Assembly (NCBI GenBank): GCA_001784175.1
Contig: MFPR01000028.1
Span: forward strand, 7,606 to 71,605
Direction: 5' to 3'
Source: Candidatus Lindowbacteria bacterium RIFCSPLOWO2_12_FULL_62_27
Lineage (GTDB): Bacteria; Lindowbacteria; 2-12-FULL-62-27
Length of the DNA: 64,000 nt
Position 1 is the stretch's first letter. Each line of letters begins with the position of its first letter. The notes below the pieces were generated by a model. The model ran no database searches. It saw only the letters and a program-made list of their open reading frames with translations, and was not told where the DNA came from. This document shows positions 1 to 11,400 of the stretch, piece by piece. The translations under genes and the position numbers were made by a program.

Positions 1-1
1 G

Positions 2-670
2 CAGGCCATGGAAGCGATGGATCAGCGCCTCGTGCGCCGGGACCATGCATTGATCCAACTATTGGATCCGCCGTTCGACAAGTCGCCGTTGAATCCCGGC
101 TATATAAAAGGATATGTCCCGGGCGTGCGCGAGAACGGCGGGCAGTACACGCATGCGGCGATCTGGGCGGCCATGGCGTTTGCCCGATTAGGCGACAGCC
201 GGCGCGCCTGGGAACTGTTGGCCATGATCAACCCGGTAAAGCACGGAACAACTCCGGAAGCGGTGGCAACCTACAAAGTCGAGCCCTACGTTGCCGCCGC
301 CGATGTCTATGCGCTCGCACCGCACACCGGCCGCGGTGGATGGACCTGGTACACGGGTTCGGCCGGCTGGATGTATCGGCTGATCGTGGAATCTCTCCTG
401 GGCTTGAGGCTGGAAGTGGACAAACTGCATTTCGACCCGTGCCTCCCGGCGGATTGGAATGTGTTCAAGATGCACTACCGGTATCGGGAGACGGTCTACC
501 ACATCGTCGTCACGCAAACTCACGCCCGTGACGATGACAAGATCGGCGGGATGCGTGTAACGGTTGACGGTGTTGAACGACCCGACAAGGCCATTGCTCT
601 GGTCGATGACCGTCAGGAACACCTGGTCGAGGTGCGCGTCGACGCCGCCGGCCGCGCGGCGGCGCGATAG
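2..670 (+). CDS. GH94-family glycoside phosphorylase / cyclic beta-1,2-glucan synthase, C-terminal part
   Basis: The reading frame is open at the left edge, so only about the last 220 residues are present. The visible part has the end of a GH94 (alpha/alpha)6 barrel (GVRENGGQYTHAAIWAAMAF, then GRGGWTWYTGSAGWMYRL) followed by the usual beta-rich tail (DPCLPADWNVFKMHYRYRET). In this family such ends occur in cellobiose/chitobiose phosphorylases and in the C-terminus of the very large cyclic beta-1,2-glucan synthases. The spacing and the LDPPFDKSP segment resemble the latter, but the N-terminal glycosyltransferase part that would decide is outside the window. The protein is likely involved in periplasmic glucan or beta-glucan metabolism. 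Stop at 668-670. Confidence 0.8.
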   Translation, partial: QAMEAMDQRLVRRDHALIQLLDPPFDKSPLNPGYIKGYVPGVRENGGQYTHAAIWAAMAFARLGDSRRAWELLAMINPVKHGTTPEAVATYKVEPYVAAADVYALAPHTGRGGWTWYTGSAGWMYRLIVESLLGLRLEVDKLHFDPCLPADWNVFKMHYRYRETVYHIVVTQTHARDDDKIGGMRVTVDGVERPDKAIALVDDRQEHLVEVRVDAAGRAAAR

Positions 671-731
671 GTCGCGCCGGGGCGCCGAGTTATAGGAACT
701 TCCCTGATGGAAGATTGAGCGGTTGCCCCGA

Positions 732-760
732 TTGCGGGGTGACTGACCCAAGTGGATAAT
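732..760 (+). promoter_or_regulatory. Possible sigma70-type promoter of clpB
   Basis: TTGCGG (732-737), a 17-base spacer and GATAAT (755-760) lie 26 bases before the clpB start. The -10 box fits well (5/6) and the -35 box poorly (3/6). The -35 box overlaps a small inverted repeat CCCCG-ATTG-CGGGG (726-739). No CIRCE element (TTAGCACTC-N9-GAGTGCTAA) is visible, so control of this chaperone gene by HrcA is not supported here. Confidence 0.3.
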
Positions 761-785
761 ATGATTACGGGAAAGGGCGGATCTC

Positions 786-3425
786 ATGAATCTTGACCGG
801 TTTACCCAAAAGGCGCAAGAAGCCGTGGCGGCAGCCCAGCAGCTGACCATGGAATTCAACCACTCGCAGATCGAGCCGGAACACATTCTGGCGGCCCTGC
901 TTCGTCAGCCGGACGGCGTGGTCCCGCAAATTTTTTCGCGGATCGGTAATTTGAATGTGATCCAAAACGAAATCGAATCCGATCTCCAGTCCAGGCCCAA
1001 GGTTCTGGGCGCGCCCGAGACGCCGGGATTATCCCGCGCCGCGGCGGACGCGTTGACAGCGGCCGAACGGGAAGCCCAGGCGATGAGAGATGAATATGTC
1101 TCGACCGAACATGCCTTGCTGGCCTTGCTCGATACGGTCCGGACCACAAAAGCCGGCAAGGCCGTCACCAAGGAATCCATCCTCAAGACCCTCAGTTCCA
1201 TTCGAGGATCCCAACGGGTCACATCGGCCAATCCTGAGTCGACCTACGCCGCGCTTGAAAAATACGGCCGGGATCTGACCCAACTGGCCCGGCAGGGCAA
1301 ACTCGATCCGGTCATCGGCCGCGACGAGGAGATCCGCCGGGTGATCCAGATCCTCTCTCGCCGAACGAAGAACAATCCGGCGCTGGTCGGCGAGCCGGGC
1401 GTGGGCAAGACCGCAGTCGCGGAAGGGCTGGCCCAGCGGATGGTGACCGGCGACGTTCCGGAAGGATTGAAAAACAAGCGACTCGTCGCGCTGGACATGG
1501 GAGCGCTCGTCGCCGGCGCCAAGTTCCGGGGAGAATTCGAAGAGAGGCTCAAGGCCGTCCTCAAAGAGGTGGCGGATGCCAACGGGCAGGTCGTTCTTTT
1601 CGTGGATGAACTCCACACAGTCGTCGGCGCCGGTAAAGTCGAAGGCGCGATGGACGCGGGCAACATGCTCAAGCCCATGCTCGCGCGCGGCGAACTGCAC
1701 CTCATCGGCGCGACGACGCTGGACGAGTATCGCAAGCACGTTGAAAAGGACGCGGCGTTGGAGCGGCGGTTCCAGCCGGTTCTGATCGATGAGCCGTCGG
1801 TCGATGAAACCATCTCCATTTTGCGCGGCCTCAAGGAGCGTTACGAAATTCATCACGGCGTGCGGATTCAGGATTCGGCGGTGATTGCCGCCGCGACGCT
1901 GTCCCATCGATACATCTCCGACCGGCGTCTTCCGGACAAGGCCATCGACCTGATCGACGAGGCCGGGGCGCGGCTCCGGACGGAAATCGACTCCAAACCC
2001 CTGCGGCTGGACGAGGTCGACCGGCGGATCATGCAGATGGAGATCGAGCGGGAGGCGTTGAAAAAAGAGAAAGACCGCGCCAGCCGGGAGAGACGGGAAA
2101 AACTGGAAAAGGATATTGCCGATTTGAAGGAGAAATCGAATTCTCTGCGGCTCAAGTGGGAATCAGAAAAACAGGCCATCTCGGAACTGCGGACCGCCAG
2201 GGAAAAAATCGAGCAAACAAAGATCGACGTCGAACAGGCGGAACGCAAAGCCGACTTGGAAGCCGCCGCGCGGCTGAAATACGGAACACTGCGGGAACTG
2301 GAACAACAGTTTGCCGCCGGCGAGGACAAACTCAAAAAACTTCAGGCCGGCGACGGACTCTTGAATGAAGAGGTTGACGCGGAAGATATCGCCCGGGTGG
2401 TGGCAAAATGGACGGGCATTCCGGTTGCGCGGCTGATGGAAGGCGAGGTCGAGAAATTGCTCCACATGGAGGACCGGCTCCGCCGCCGGGTGGTGGGTCA
2501 GCCGGAGGCGGTGGAGGCGGTGTCGAATGCCGTGCGCCGCGCGCGGTCCGGAATGCAGGATCCCCGGCGGCCGATCGGCTCGTTCATTTTCGTCGGCCCG
2601 ACGGGCGTCGGCAAAACGGAGCTGGCCCGCGCTCTGGCCGAATTTTTGTTCGATGACGAGCAGTCGATGATCCGGATCGACATGAGCGAGTATCAGGAAA
2701 AACATTCGGTCTCGCGGCTTCTCGGCGCGCCGCCGGGCTATATCGGATACGACGAAGGCGGCCAGCTGACCGAGGCCGTCCGGCGGCGGCCCTACAGCGT
2801 GGTGTTGTTCGATGAAATCGAAAAAGCCCACCCGGAGGTCTTCAATACGCTTCTTCAGCTTCTGGACGACGGCCGGCTGACCGACGGGCAGGGTCGAACC
2901 GTGGATTTCAAGAACACCGTTGTGATCATGACCAGCAATATCGGAGGGGAACTTTGGAGGCGGGGCGTCGTCGCCGGGGAGGAGGTTCAGAAACTCCTGC
3001 GAGCTCATTTTCGGCCGGAATTTCTAAATCGCATTGACGAAATCGTGGTGTTCCACAACTTGAAGATGGAACATCTGAAGGAGGTCGTGGATATCCAGAT
3101 GAACCGCGTGAGAAGCCTGCTGGCCGCCCGAAATCTCAAGTTGGAGATCACGGACAATGCCCGGGAATTTCTCGTCAAGGTGGGGTGGGATCCGGCCTAC
3201 GGCGCGCGCCCGCTCAAACGCGCGATCCAGAGGGAACTGCAGGATCCGCTGTCGGTCAAAATTCTGAAAGGCGAGGTCCCGGACGGCGATACCATCCGCG
3301 TGGATGTCAACGGAAATGGATTAAAGTTTGTCGGCGCGTCGGCCCATGCACAGGGAAGGAAAGAGGCGCAGCTCTCGGAAAAAGACGATCAGGCCCGCTG
3401 GCGAGACGACGGTGGCCAGGGATAG
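786..3425 (+). CDS. clpB: ATP-dependent disaggregase ClpB
   Basis: 879 residues, close to the usual ~860. Domains in order: Clp N domain (residues 1-145, starting [14 protein letters not shown]), first AAA+ module with Walker [10 protein letters not shown] at 202-210, the long charged coiled-coil middle domain (about 410-530) that separates ClpB from ClpA/ClpX, and a second AAA+ module with Walker [10 protein letters not shown] at 604-612 and Walker [15 protein letters not shown]. ClpB is a cytosolic hexamer that threads aggregated proteins and works with DnaK; neither DnaK nor GrpE is in the window. The last ~25 residues (after [11 protein letters not shown]) are a charged, low-complexity tail beyond the usual end. 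ATG start with a weak purine-rich site (AAAGGGCGG) just upstream. Confidence 0.97.
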   Translation: MNLDRFTQKAQEAVAAAQQLTMEFNHSQIEPEHILAALLRQPDGVVPQIFSRIGNLNVIQNEIESDLQSRPKVLGAPETPGLSRAAADALTAAEREAQAMRDEYVSTEHALLALLDTVRTTKAGKAVTKESILKTLSSIRGSQRVTSANPESTYAALEKYGRDLTQLARQGKLDPVIGRDEEIRRVIQILSRRTKNNPALVGEPGVGKTAVAEGLAQRMVTGDVPEGLKNKRLVALDMGALVAGAKFRGEFEERLKAVLKEVADANGQVVLFVDELHTVVGAGKVEGAMDAGNMLKPMLARGELHLIGATTLDEYRKHVEKDAALERRFQPVLIDEPSVDETISILRGLKERYEIHHGVRIQDSAVIAAATLSHRYISDRRLPDKAIDLIDEAGARLRTEIDSKPLRLDEVDRRIMQMEIEREALKKEKDRASRERREKLEKDIADLKEKSNSLRLKWESEKQAISELRTAREKIEQTKIDVEQAERKADLEAAARLKYGTLRELEQQFAAGEDKLKKLQAGDGLLNEEVDAEDIARVVAKWTGIPVARLMEGEVEKLLHMEDRLRRRVVGQPEAVEAVSNAVRRARSGMQDPRRPIGSFIFVGPTGVGKTELARALAEFLFDDEQSMIRIDMSEYQEKHSVSRLLGAPPGYIGYDEGGQLTEAVRRRPYSVVLFDEIEKAHPEVFNTLLQLLDDGRLTDGQGRTVDFKNTVVIMTSNIGGELWRRGVVAGEEVQKLLRAHFRPEFLNRIDEIVVFHNLKMEHLKEVVDIQMNRVRSLLAARNLKLEITDNAREFLVKVGWDPAYGARPLKRAIQRELQDPLSVKILKGEVPDGDTIRVDVNGNGLKFVGASAHAQGRKEAQLSEKDDQARWRDDGGQG

Positions 3426-3460
3426 TTCGTCCCGATGGGCAAAAATCGAAGGAGGAAACG

Positions 3461-3880
3461 ATGAAAACAAGAGTGGGGTTGTGGATTGACCACAGGAAGG
3501 CCCATACCATGGGTGTTACGGACAAAGGGGAAGAGACGGGAGTGATCACATCGAACGTTGAAACGCAGTTCCGACGCTCCGGCGATTTAACGTCCAAGGG
3601 TCCCTACGAACCACAGGCGCACAGACCGCCGGATGATACCCGTCAGAGAACGTTTACGGGACATCTCAACATTTTCTACGACAAGGTCATTGCGTTTATT
3701 CGTGATGCCGAATCGATCCTGATATTTGGTCCCGGTGAGGCCAAGGGCGAACTCAAAAAACGTCTGGAGAGGCTAAACCTCGGCCGACGCATCGTCGGCG
3801 TTGAAACGGCCGGCAGGATGACGATTCGTCAGATTGCGACGAAAGTCCGCGGGCACTTTCCCCAATTCGCCCGGCCATAG
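3461..3880 (+). CDS. Small eRF1-like (translational machinery / BaeRF-type) protein
   Basis: 139 residues. The start at 3461 is set by a strong GGAGG (3451-3455) six bases upstream; a longer open frame back into clpB is ignored. The fold signature is an N-terminal strand with VGLWIDHRKAHTMGV, a charged variable middle and a C-terminal alpha/beta half with ILIFGPGEAKGELKKRLE and RIVGVETAGRMTIRQI. This pattern is that of small bacterial proteins often annotated as translational machinery or host-attachment proteins, related to the middle domain of eRF1. No GGQ motif is present, so peptide release is not suggested. Thirty-five bases after clpB, probably co-transcribed; a link to stress or ribosome rescue is inference. 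Confidence 0.6.
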   Translation: MKTRVGLWIDHRKAHTMGVTDKGEETGVITSNVETQFRRSGDLTSKGPYEPQAHRPPDDTRQRTFTGHLNIFYDKVIAFIRDAESILIFGPGEAKGELKKRLERLNLGRRIVGVETAGRMTIRQIATKVRGHFPQFARP

Positions 3881-3898
3881 TATTTTGCCGAGTAGAAG

Positions 3899-4810
3899 AT
3901 GTTTTTAAAAATCGCGCAAAGGACAGAATGTCGATACAGCCGGCCGGTGGATCGCGCGCGGATCGAGTATCGCGTTTTTCCGGCAAACGACCCGGATCAG
4001 AGAGTGCTGGGCTTGGAGGTCGGTGTCACGTCGTCAGGCGTGCCCTTGGATGTCGCGGGGCCGGAGGCGGTGTTCATCGACGCGTGGGGGAATCTCTGCC
4101 GCAAAGTCGAATGGTCGCGGCCCATCGATTCGTGGTCTTTCACGGTAGATCTGTTCGTTGAAACCTTGCGGCAAAATCCGTTTGATTTCCCCCTATCCGC
4201 TGTCCGCCTGCCCATTCCGGCCGATTCCCATGCGTGGCCCGCGGAGGTGCATGGATATATTCGATGGGAGTACGACCCGTGGGATAATGACCCGGAGGTC
4301 AAGGCTTGGGCGATAGCGCAGTCCGCTTCGGAATCGGGCGCTTTCCAAAAAATCCAATTCCTCATGGAGATCATCTCCAAGGAATTCAAATTTTGCATGG
4401 GACGGACAGACGTGAAGACGCCGCCCGGGGAAATTTTGAAACTGAAAATGGGTGTGTGCCAGGATTTCGCAACGCTTCTCATCGCCTCCTCCCGCGCCCT
4501 CGGTCTTCCGGCGCGGTACGTGAGCGGCTACATCTACGAAGGTCCGCGGGCGAAACGGCAGGGGCCGGCGCCGGTCGGGCATGGCTGGGCCGAGATATTT
4601 TTCCCTGAAATCGGCTGGCGGGGATTCGATCCCTTGAACGGGATTCTCGCGTGTCACAAGCATGTGCGCACCGCGCAGGGTCGATGGTACGCCGACGCCG
4701 CGCCGGTCATCGGCCGGTTCACCGGTATGGGGGTCGAACAGAACAGCCGGACAGAAATCCACGTTGACATGGCCGATGCTTCCGGCCGGATCGTCGAGTT
4801 AAATGAATGA
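3899..4810 (+). CDS. Transglutaminase-like cysteine protease family protein
   Basis: 303 residues. The N-terminal ~130 residues are a beta-rich domain of the type preceding bacterial transglutaminase cores (YSRPVDRARIEYRVFP onwards). The core has a complete papain-like triad: Cys187 in KMGVCQDFATLL, His228 in GHGWAEIFFP and Asp244 in RGFDPLNG. Proteins of this family are predicted cytosolic amidases or proteases; substrates are mostly unknown, and some sit in operons with alpha-E/circularly permuted ATP-grasp proteins, which are not seen here. No signal peptide. Eighteen bases after the eRF1-like gene, same strand. Family confident, substrate unknown. Confidence 0.85.
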   Translation: MFLKIAQRTECRYSRPVDRARIEYRVFPANDPDQRVLGLEVGVTSSGVPLDVAGPEAVFIDAWGNLCRKVEWSRPIDSWSFTVDLFVETLRQNPFDFPLSAVRLPIPADSHAWPAEVHGYIRWEYDPWDNDPEVKAWAIAQSASESGAFQKIQFLMEIISKEFKFCMGRTDVKTPPGEILKLKMGVCQDFATLLIASSRALGLPARYVSGYIYEGPRAKRQGPAPVGHGWAEIFFPEIGWRGFDPLNGILACHKHVRTAQGRWYADAAPVIGRFTGMGVEQNSRTEIHVDMADASGRIVELNE

Positions 4811-4887
4811 AATGACAGGATAGGGGGTGCGCCGCAGACGGCGACCTCTTGCCGGAAACGGCGCGACAAGCTAATGATTCATCACTT

Positions 4888-6147
4888 ATGCGCATCCTGA
4901 ATCTCCGGTGGGGCCGCTTGGTCGCAGCGCTTGTGTTTTCCGTTTCCGCGCTGTTCGTCTTTGAATCCGCCGCCCACGCCGCCCGGAAAGAGGAGAAAAA
5001 GAAGAGAGAAAAGGACCCCTTCGCCGCGTCTACCGGCGGGTTCATCCTCCAGTCGACCAGCCAGGAGATCCGGCTGGGGCAGGAGGTCAAGCAGCAGGTG
5101 CTGAAGCAGTACAAGCTGTACGAGGACAGCGCGCTCGTGAGTTACGTCCGGCGGATCGGCGCGAAGCTGGCGTCGTACGCGGACCGGCAGAACGTACAGT
5201 ACGAGTTCTACGTGCTGGACGATCCGCTCGTCAACGCCTTCGCGCTGCCGGGCGGCACGATTTTCATCACGCGCGGAATCCTCACGGTCTTCAACAACGA
5301 GGCGGAACTGGCCGGCGTCCTCGGGCATGAACTTTCCCACGTGGTCGAGCGGCACTCCATGAAACAGATGACGGGCGCGACAGTCCTGGATCTCGCCTGG
5401 AAAGTTTACTCCAAGGGCCAGGCGATGCCGCTCGGCTACCAGATCGGCGCCGACCTTTTGCTGTTCAAACCCTACGGGCGCGGGGACGAGCTGAAATCGG
5501 ACGCGCTCGGGCTGAAGTATTCGTACCTGGCCGGCTATCAGGCGAACGAGGTGGCGCACGTGTTTGAGGAATTCCAGAAGCGCGAGGAATTCCATACACC
5601 CGCTTTTTTTCGCAGCCATCCCGTCGACGCCGCGCGCATCAAGCAGATCCGCGAGCTGTGGGACCTGATTCAGACCCGGACCGACTTCAAACCCGGCGCC
5701 GCGCCGCCCGTGACGGGCGCGGAAGCCTACGAGAAGGAAGTCGGCCCGCACAGCTTTCGGATTTTTTTCCCGCAGGTCCGGGCCGCCTACGAGGAAATGC
5801 AGGCGGCGGTGGGCCGCAAGGACCTGGACGGCGTGATGCGCGTGGTGGACAAGAGCTTCAAATCGCGCTGGCTGAATCTGGACCGCGAGAAGCTTCGCAA
5901 GTCGTACGAGCAGAAATTTTCCGCCGCGGACACGATCCAGGCCGCGGTGGAGTTCAGAGAATACCGGTTCCTGGACCGCGACGCGATCAGCGCGCTGTGC
6001 CGCGAGACAGAGACGCGCCGGTATGCGGACGGCCGGACCGAGGAGGACACGCGCGCGCAGGTGGTGTTTTTCGTGAAGCGCGCGGAAAAAGAAACGGACG
6101 GGCCGCCCTGGCGGCTGGCCCGGATAGAGGAAGAAGGCAAATGGTGA
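4888..6147 (+). CDS. Secreted M48-family zinc metalloprotease
   Basis: 419 residues from the ATG at 4888; an upstream in-frame TTG at 4849 would put 13 polar residues before the signal peptide and is rejected. The N-terminus is a clear signal peptide (basic MRILNLRWGR, hydrophobic VAALVFSVSALFVF, cut near AAHA). Zinc site: His147-Glu148-x-x-His151 in GHELSHVVERH, with the third ligand expected in DELKSDALG. This matches the BepA/LoiP-like periplasmic M48 group, which degrades or helps assemble outer-membrane proteins. The C-terminal ~130 residues carry no TPR pattern and look like a small NTF2-like or DUF domain (AAVGRKDLDGVMRVVDKSFK). An envelope quality-control role is inferred from the family. 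Confidence 0.88.
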   Translation: MRILNLRWGRLVAALVFSVSALFVFESAAHAARKEEKKKREKDPFAASTGGFILQSTSQEIRLGQEVKQQVLKQYKLYEDSALVSYVRRIGAKLASYADRQNVQYEFYVLDDPLVNAFALPGGTIFITRGILTVFNNEAELAGVLGHELSHVVERHSMKQMTGATVLDLAWKVYSKGQAMPLGYQIGADLLLFKPYGRGDELKSDALGLKYSYLAGYQANEVAHVFEEFQKREEFHTPAFFRSHPVDAARIKQIRELWDLIQTRTDFKPGAAPPVTGAEAYEKEVGPHSFRIFFPQVRAAYEEMQAAVGRKDLDGVMRVVDKSFKSRWLNLDREKLRKSYEQKFSAADTIQAAVEFREYRFLDRDAISALCRETETRRYADGRTEEDTRAQVVFFVKRAEKETDGPPWRLARIEEEGKW

Positions 6148-6183
6148 TCGACCCCTAAATTCAACCACAAAGGAGGACGGGCT

Positions 6184-8196
6184 GTGGCTGACAACAATCA
6201 TCTTGATCAGTTGTGCATCAACACCATCCGGACGCTTTCCATGGACGCGGTCCAGAAGGCCAATTCGGGACACCCGGGCACGCCGATGGCGCTGGCGCCG
6301 GTGGCTCACGTTTTGTATGACCGGTATCTCCGGTTCAACCCCAAAAATCCGAACTGGCCCAACCGCGACCGATTCATTCTTTCGGCGGGCCACGCGTCGA
6401 TGCTGCTCTACAGCACCCTGCACATCAACGGATTTGATCTGCCGCTGAACGAACTCAAAAATTTCCGCCAATGGAACAGCAAGGCCCCCGGGCACCCCGA
6501 GTACGGGATGACGCCGGGCGTCGAAACGACCACGGGACCGCTTGGGCAGGGTGTGGCGAACTCGGTGGGATTCGCGATGGCCCAGAAGTGGCTCGCGGCC
6601 CATTTCAACCGGCCGGGTCACGACATCGTCGATTACCGGATTTTCGCCGTCTGCGGCGACGGATGCATGATGGAGGGCGTGTCGGGTGAGGCCGCGTCGA
6701 TTGCGGGACACTTGGGACTCGACAATCTTGTTTGGATTTATGACAACAACCACATCACGATCGAGGGAAACACAGCGCTCGCGTTCACCGAGGACGTCGC
6801 GGCCCGCTTCATGGCCTACCACTGGAACGTCCAGCGCGTCGGCGACGCCAACGACTTGGACCTTTTGACGAACGCGTTCGGCACGGCGCTCAAGGAAACC
6901 GGTCGGCCCACGCTGATTATCGTCGACAGCCACATCGCCTACGGCGCGCCGAACAAGCAGGACACCTCCGGCGCGCACGGCGAGCCCCTGGGCGAAGAGG
7001 AGATTAAACTGACCAAACAGCGATATGGATGGCCGGCCGACAAGCAGTTCTGGGTGCCGGACGAGGTCGCGGCCCGGATGAATACGATGGCGGACCGCGG
7101 CCAGAAACTGGAATCGGAGTGGAACCAAAAATTCGAGGCGTATCGGAAGGCCCATCCGGACCTCGCGGAGGAATTCCTCCGGATGCAGAAGGGCGACCTG
7201 CCGCCCGATTGGGACAAGGACCTGCCGACCTATCCGGCGGACCCGAAGGGCGTGGCGGGCCGGGACTCGTCGAGCAAGACGCTGGCGGCGATCGCCAAGC
7301 GCGTTCCGTATCTGGTGGGCGGCTCGGCGGACCTGACGCCGTCGACGAAGACGCGGATCCCGGACGGCGGGGATTTTCAGAAGGGATCCTACGCCGGCCG
7401 CAACCTGCATTTCGGAATCCGCGAGCACGGCATGGGTTCGATCCTCAACGGCATGGCGCTGTCGAAACTCCGGGTCTACGGCTCGGGCTTTTTGATTTTC
7501 TCGGATTACTGCCGGCCCACCCTGCGGCTGGCGGGGCTCATGGAGATTCCGGTTCTGCACATCTTCACGCACGATTCGATCGGTGTCGGCGAGGATGGCC
7601 CCACCCACCAGCCGATCGAACATCTCGTGTCGCTTCGCGCGATCCCGCACCTTGTGGTGATCCGCCCCTGCGATGCCAATGAAACCGTGGAGGCATGGCG
7701 GTGGATCATGAAAAACAGAACCCATCCCGTCGCGCTCATCCTAAGCCGCCAGGCTCTGCCCACCCTCGATCGGACGAAATTTGCGCCGGCCTCCGGGCTC
7801 CACAAAGGCGCCTACATCCTCGCGGACGGTGGCGGCGCGCCGCAGGTGATCCTGATGTCGACCGGATCCGAAGTCCAGTTCTGCATGGAGGCGCACGAGA
7901 AACTGAAGGCGGAAGGCATCCGGTCGCGCGTGGTGAGTTTTCCGTCCTACGAGATTTTCGAGATGCAGTCCGAGGATTACCGCAACGAAGTTTTGCCGCC
8001 GGCGTGCCGCAAGCGCGTCGCGGTCGAGGCCGCGTCCACGCTCGGCTGGCGCCGCTATGTCGGCATCTACACCGACGGCGCCGTGATCGGCCGCAAGGAA
8101 TTCGGCGCCTCGGCGCCGCTCAAGGAACTGCTCAAACAGTTCGGGTTCACCGCCGACCACGTCGCGGCGGAGGCGAAGGCGCTCCTGAAGGGCTGA
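6184..8196 (+). CDS. tkt: Transketolase (bacterial/plant type)
   Basis: 670 residues, the normal length. GTG start with a strong AGGAGG at 6172-6177. The thiamine-diphosphate site is clear: [18 protein letters not shown] with the following NNHITIEG, and the pyrimidine-binding half with [14 protein letters not shown] and [16 protein letters not shown]. The substrate-binding His near the N-terminus is in [17 protein letters not shown]. It moves two-carbon units in the non-oxidative pentose phosphate pathway. It follows the M48 protease by 36 bases. A second, clearly different transketolase lies at 15141-17036, so this organism has two non-identical enzymes within 7 kb. Confidence 0.96.
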   Translation: MADNNHLDQLCINTIRTLSMDAVQKANSGHPGTPMALAPVAHVLYDRYLRFNPKNPNWPNRDRFILSAGHASMLLYSTLHINGFDLPLNELKNFRQWNSKAPGHPEYGMTPGVETTTGPLGQGVANSVGFAMAQKWLAAHFNRPGHDIVDYRIFAVCGDGCMMEGVSGEAASIAGHLGLDNLVWIYDNNHITIEGNTALAFTEDVAARFMAYHWNVQRVGDANDLDLLTNAFGTALKETGRPTLIIVDSHIAYGAPNKQDTSGAHGEPLGEEEIKLTKQRYGWPADKQFWVPDEVAARMNTMADRGQKLESEWNQKFEAYRKAHPDLAEEFLRMQKGDLPPDWDKDLPTYPADPKGVAGRDSSSKTLAAIAKRVPYLVGGSADLTPSTKTRIPDGGDFQKGSYAGRNLHFGIREHGMGSILNGMALSKLRVYGSGFLIFSDYCRPTLRLAGLMEIPVLHIFTHDSIGVGEDGPTHQPIEHLVSLRAIPHLVVIRPCDANETVEAWRWIMKNRTHPVALILSRQALPTLDRTKFAPASGLHKGAYILADGGGAPQVILMSTGSEVQFCMEAHEKLKAEGIRSRVVSFPSYEIFEMQSEDYRNEVLPPACRKRVAVEAASTLGWRRYVGIYTDGAVIGRKEFGASAPLKELLKQFGFTADHVAAEAKALLKG

Positions 8197-8259
8197 GGGG
8201 GTAAAAACTCAGCTTGTTCTCTTGCGCTTGGCGCGGGTCAAAGGCTAAGCTGGGAATTC

Positions 8260-8463
8260 ATGCACCAGTTCACGGGCAAAGTGATCATGATCCTGATCAT
8301 TATTTCCTTTTTCCTGGGCGCTCTCGTCGTGACGTTCAACGACGAGTACACCCTGGAGAAAAACATTCATTCGAACCGGCATTACTACCCGTCCGTCAAG
8401 GTGGGGGAGGAGGCGCGCAAGGCCGGCGACGCTGAGGAGGCCGATCGTGATCAAGGATATTAA
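8260..8463 (+). CDS. Small single-span membrane protein upstream of the nuclease
   Basis: 67 residues. One hydrophobic segment (VIMILIIISFFLGALVV, residues 8-24) is followed by an acidic, then mixed-charge tail ending EEADRDQGY. No family is recognised. Its last 17 bases overlap the start of the next gene in another frame, and the AGGAGG site used by that gene lies inside this one, which suggests translational coupling. The codon pattern and position between tkt and the nuclease make it likely real, but no homology supports it. It could tether or regulate the nuclease/ComEC pair that follows; this is speculation from context. Confidence 0.5.
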   Translation: MHQFTGKVIMILIIISFFLGALVVTFNDEYTLEKNIHSNRHYYPSVKVGEEARKAGDAEEADRDQGY

Positions 8464-11400
8464 TTTCAAATCCCTGGCGGTAAAACTATGGAAGGATTTT
8501 CTGTACTTTCTCTCCAACCCCATCCCCCTCAGCTTTTCCAAGATGAACACCTATCAGACGTGCGCGTACAAGTACAAACTGATTTATCTCGACCGGCAGC
8601 CCGGCAAGCCCAGCCCGTATCTGGCCTACGGCACGGTGATGCACGACACGCTGTTCGAGTTTGAGAGCATCCCGCGGGGCGTGAAGCGCGACTACGCGGA
8701 CCTCGAGCGGATCTTCCAAAAAAACTGGAACCTCCACTTCGAGTCCTACCGCCGAAAATGGGGCAAAAGCCTGTATGACCTGATCGCCGCCGAGAAAAAC
8801 ACGCCGGCCGAGGAGCTTGAAAAAGCGGCCTATGACACCGCCGTCATCATGCTGAAAAACTACTGGCGCGACGAGTCCAAAAATCCGAACAAGGTCCGCT
8901 ACGTTGAGAAATGGCTCTTCGGCGAGCTGGGCCACTACCACGTGACGGGCCGGCTCGACCGGCTGGACCAGCGGCCGGACGGGCATTACGAGATCATCGA
9001 CTACAAGACCGGCCAGCGCATCTACGACGCCGACACCCTCAAGGACGCATCCCGCGGATACGGCCTTCAGGCCGGTGTCTATTACGAAATGTGCCGGTCG
9101 GCATGGCGCGACCGGGTCGACCGGTTCATTTTCAAATACCTGCAAAAACGGCAGACGCTGATGGAGCATCTGGCTTCGGAGTGGATCGACACTGTGGTGG
9201 GCGCCGCGCGCGGTGCGCTGAGCAGTGCGCCGGAGTCGGCCATTCCCGGCGGCGCGGCGGTGGATCCGGCCGCGCTGACCGCGACGGCACTCCACGCGGT
9301 GCGGGACAAACTGGAGGAAAAACTTCTGAAAAAAGTTCTGGCCGAGTGCGAAGAGGAACGGGTCCGGAAGGAAGTTCGGAAGATCCGTCTGGAGGAGGAG
9401 CAGGAGATCCTGAACGAGCTGGACGAGGCGGCGCGCCCGACGGCGCGGGTGTTTCTGAAGGCCCTGAACAAGGCGCTGGAGGACCGGATCACCGCCGAGG
9501 TCGATCGGTCGGTCGAGAAACTCGACGATCCCGAAGGCGTCCGCGGCGTGATCCGTGAGGCGCTCAAGGCGCTGGACGAGGGCAGGGTCGGCGACTGCGT
9601 GTCGGCGTGTGTGAAAAACGTCGAAACGCAGTTCAGGTCTCTGGCGGGCGCCGTCGCATGGCCGAATCTTGCGACACCGGAACGCGAGCGGATCGTGAAC
9701 GAGATCATCGAGACGCTGTACCGGCGCGAAATCAAGGACACGTGCGCCGCGTATCTTCAGGCGATGACGCCGGAGAAACTGGCGCGGAGTGCGGAGGCGG
9801 CTCTTTCGGCCGCGCCGGACATCCGCCCCGACCAGCGGCCGGCGCTGATCAGGCACGTGCTCGATACCCTGCGGGCGTCGTTTGCCCGCAGTCTGGACGC
9901 GTACACGCCGGACGAGATCGCCCGCGTTATCGCCGAGTCGACACCGCCGAATTTTCTGACGAGCGAGCACGTCGAGCGCACGAACCGCCTGCTGGACCGG
10001 CTTGTGACCAGGACCGCCTTGCGGGAGGACAAGGCCGGGAGGAAACTCCCGGACGACGCAATCTCGGCCGCGCGCCGCAACATCATGCTGGCGCCGCTGG
10101 CCGACGTCATCAAACACATCGTCCGCGCCTGCCTCGACGGCGTGATCGCGGACCTGCGGGCGGAGAAATCCAGCGAGCTGACGGCCGCACTTCGCGGACA
10201 GTACCTCGGCGCGCTCCGGGCGCTGGCCGGCCCGCTCTTCGTTCAAACGGCGGCGCGAAAGGTCGCGGTCGCGTACGGCCGTCAGGCGTTTCATGAGATT
10301 TATTATCAAACGGCGGTCGTCCCGGTCGTCGATCACGTCACCCGCCTCTTCGAGCGGCCGGACGTGATGAAAATTTACGCGCAGATTGAGACGGGCCTGA
10401 CCGAGCGCGACCGGAAGGCAAAAGCGCAGCGGCTGATCGAGAAGCTCAACTGGACGGATGCGGCGGCTCTGGTGGAGGAGAGTGTACGGCCCGTGCTCAC
10501 GGCCTGGGAGGGAGCGCTCCAGGGGATCGCGGCCGGCGCGGTCGAAGAGGCGGTGGCCGCGTCGTTCTCGCCGGCGGACCTCGAGGCCGTCCTGGACCGC
10601 GCCGCCGAACTTTTTGAAAATCGCCTCGAACGCGTCTGCACGCTCGACGTCGAAGTCCCCTACGCGCCGGAAACGCGCGAGAACGTGATCCGCGCGATCG
10701 AACAGGTGCAGGACGGCATCCGGCGGAACGAATTCTCGACGGCCCGCGGCGCGCTCTGCGGCTGGTGCGAGTATCAGTCCGGCTGTCCGGCCTGGTGCCG
10801 GTACCGGGACATCTGCAAGGACACCTGCAAGGACGAGTACCACTGCAAGCGCTGGTTCGACGAGAAGACCGGCCGGCTGGTGGAGGGCCGGCCGCCGGAC
10901 ATGACGCACGAGGAGTATCTGCGGCGGATCGAAGCGAAGTACGAAGTCACCGACCGGTCGCTCTTCCGGCTGTCGTTCTCCAAGATGAATTCCTATGAGT
11001 TGTGCCCGATGAACTACCGCAAACTCTATCTGGACCATGTGTCGCCGAAACCCAAGTCGTTTTTCTCCATCGGCCTTTCATTTCACCAGACCATGGAGGA
11101 CCTCTACGCCTACCACGGCCCGCACCAACAGCCGTCGCTGAAGATGCTGCTGGACCTGTTCAGGAAAAAATGGATTTCGGCCGGATACCGCAGCCGCGAG
11201 GAGGAGGATTTCAATTTCCGCCGCGGGCTGCGGATGTGCGAGGACTATTACGAGGCCTACATCGACGGCGCCTACAAGCCGGCGGGCGCCGCCGAGGATT
11301 ACTTCGAGTTCAAACTCGGCCGCACGCTCCTCTGCGGATTCATCGACCGCGTCGACATGAACGAGGATGGCAGCATCTCGATCATCGACTATAAGACAAA

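Noticed and set aside
4849-4887. TTG start 13 codons before the M48 protease ATG
   Set aside because: It would place a polar stretch before an otherwise perfect signal peptide.
4882-7725. 947-codon open frame on the minus strand opposite M48 protease and transketolase
   Set aside because: Antisense shadow with His/Arg-rich composition; both (+) genes are well supported.
8486-11038. 850-codon open frame on the minus strand opposite the nuclease
   Set aside because: Arg/Val/Pro-rich shadow of a GC-rich gene; no motifs, no start signals.
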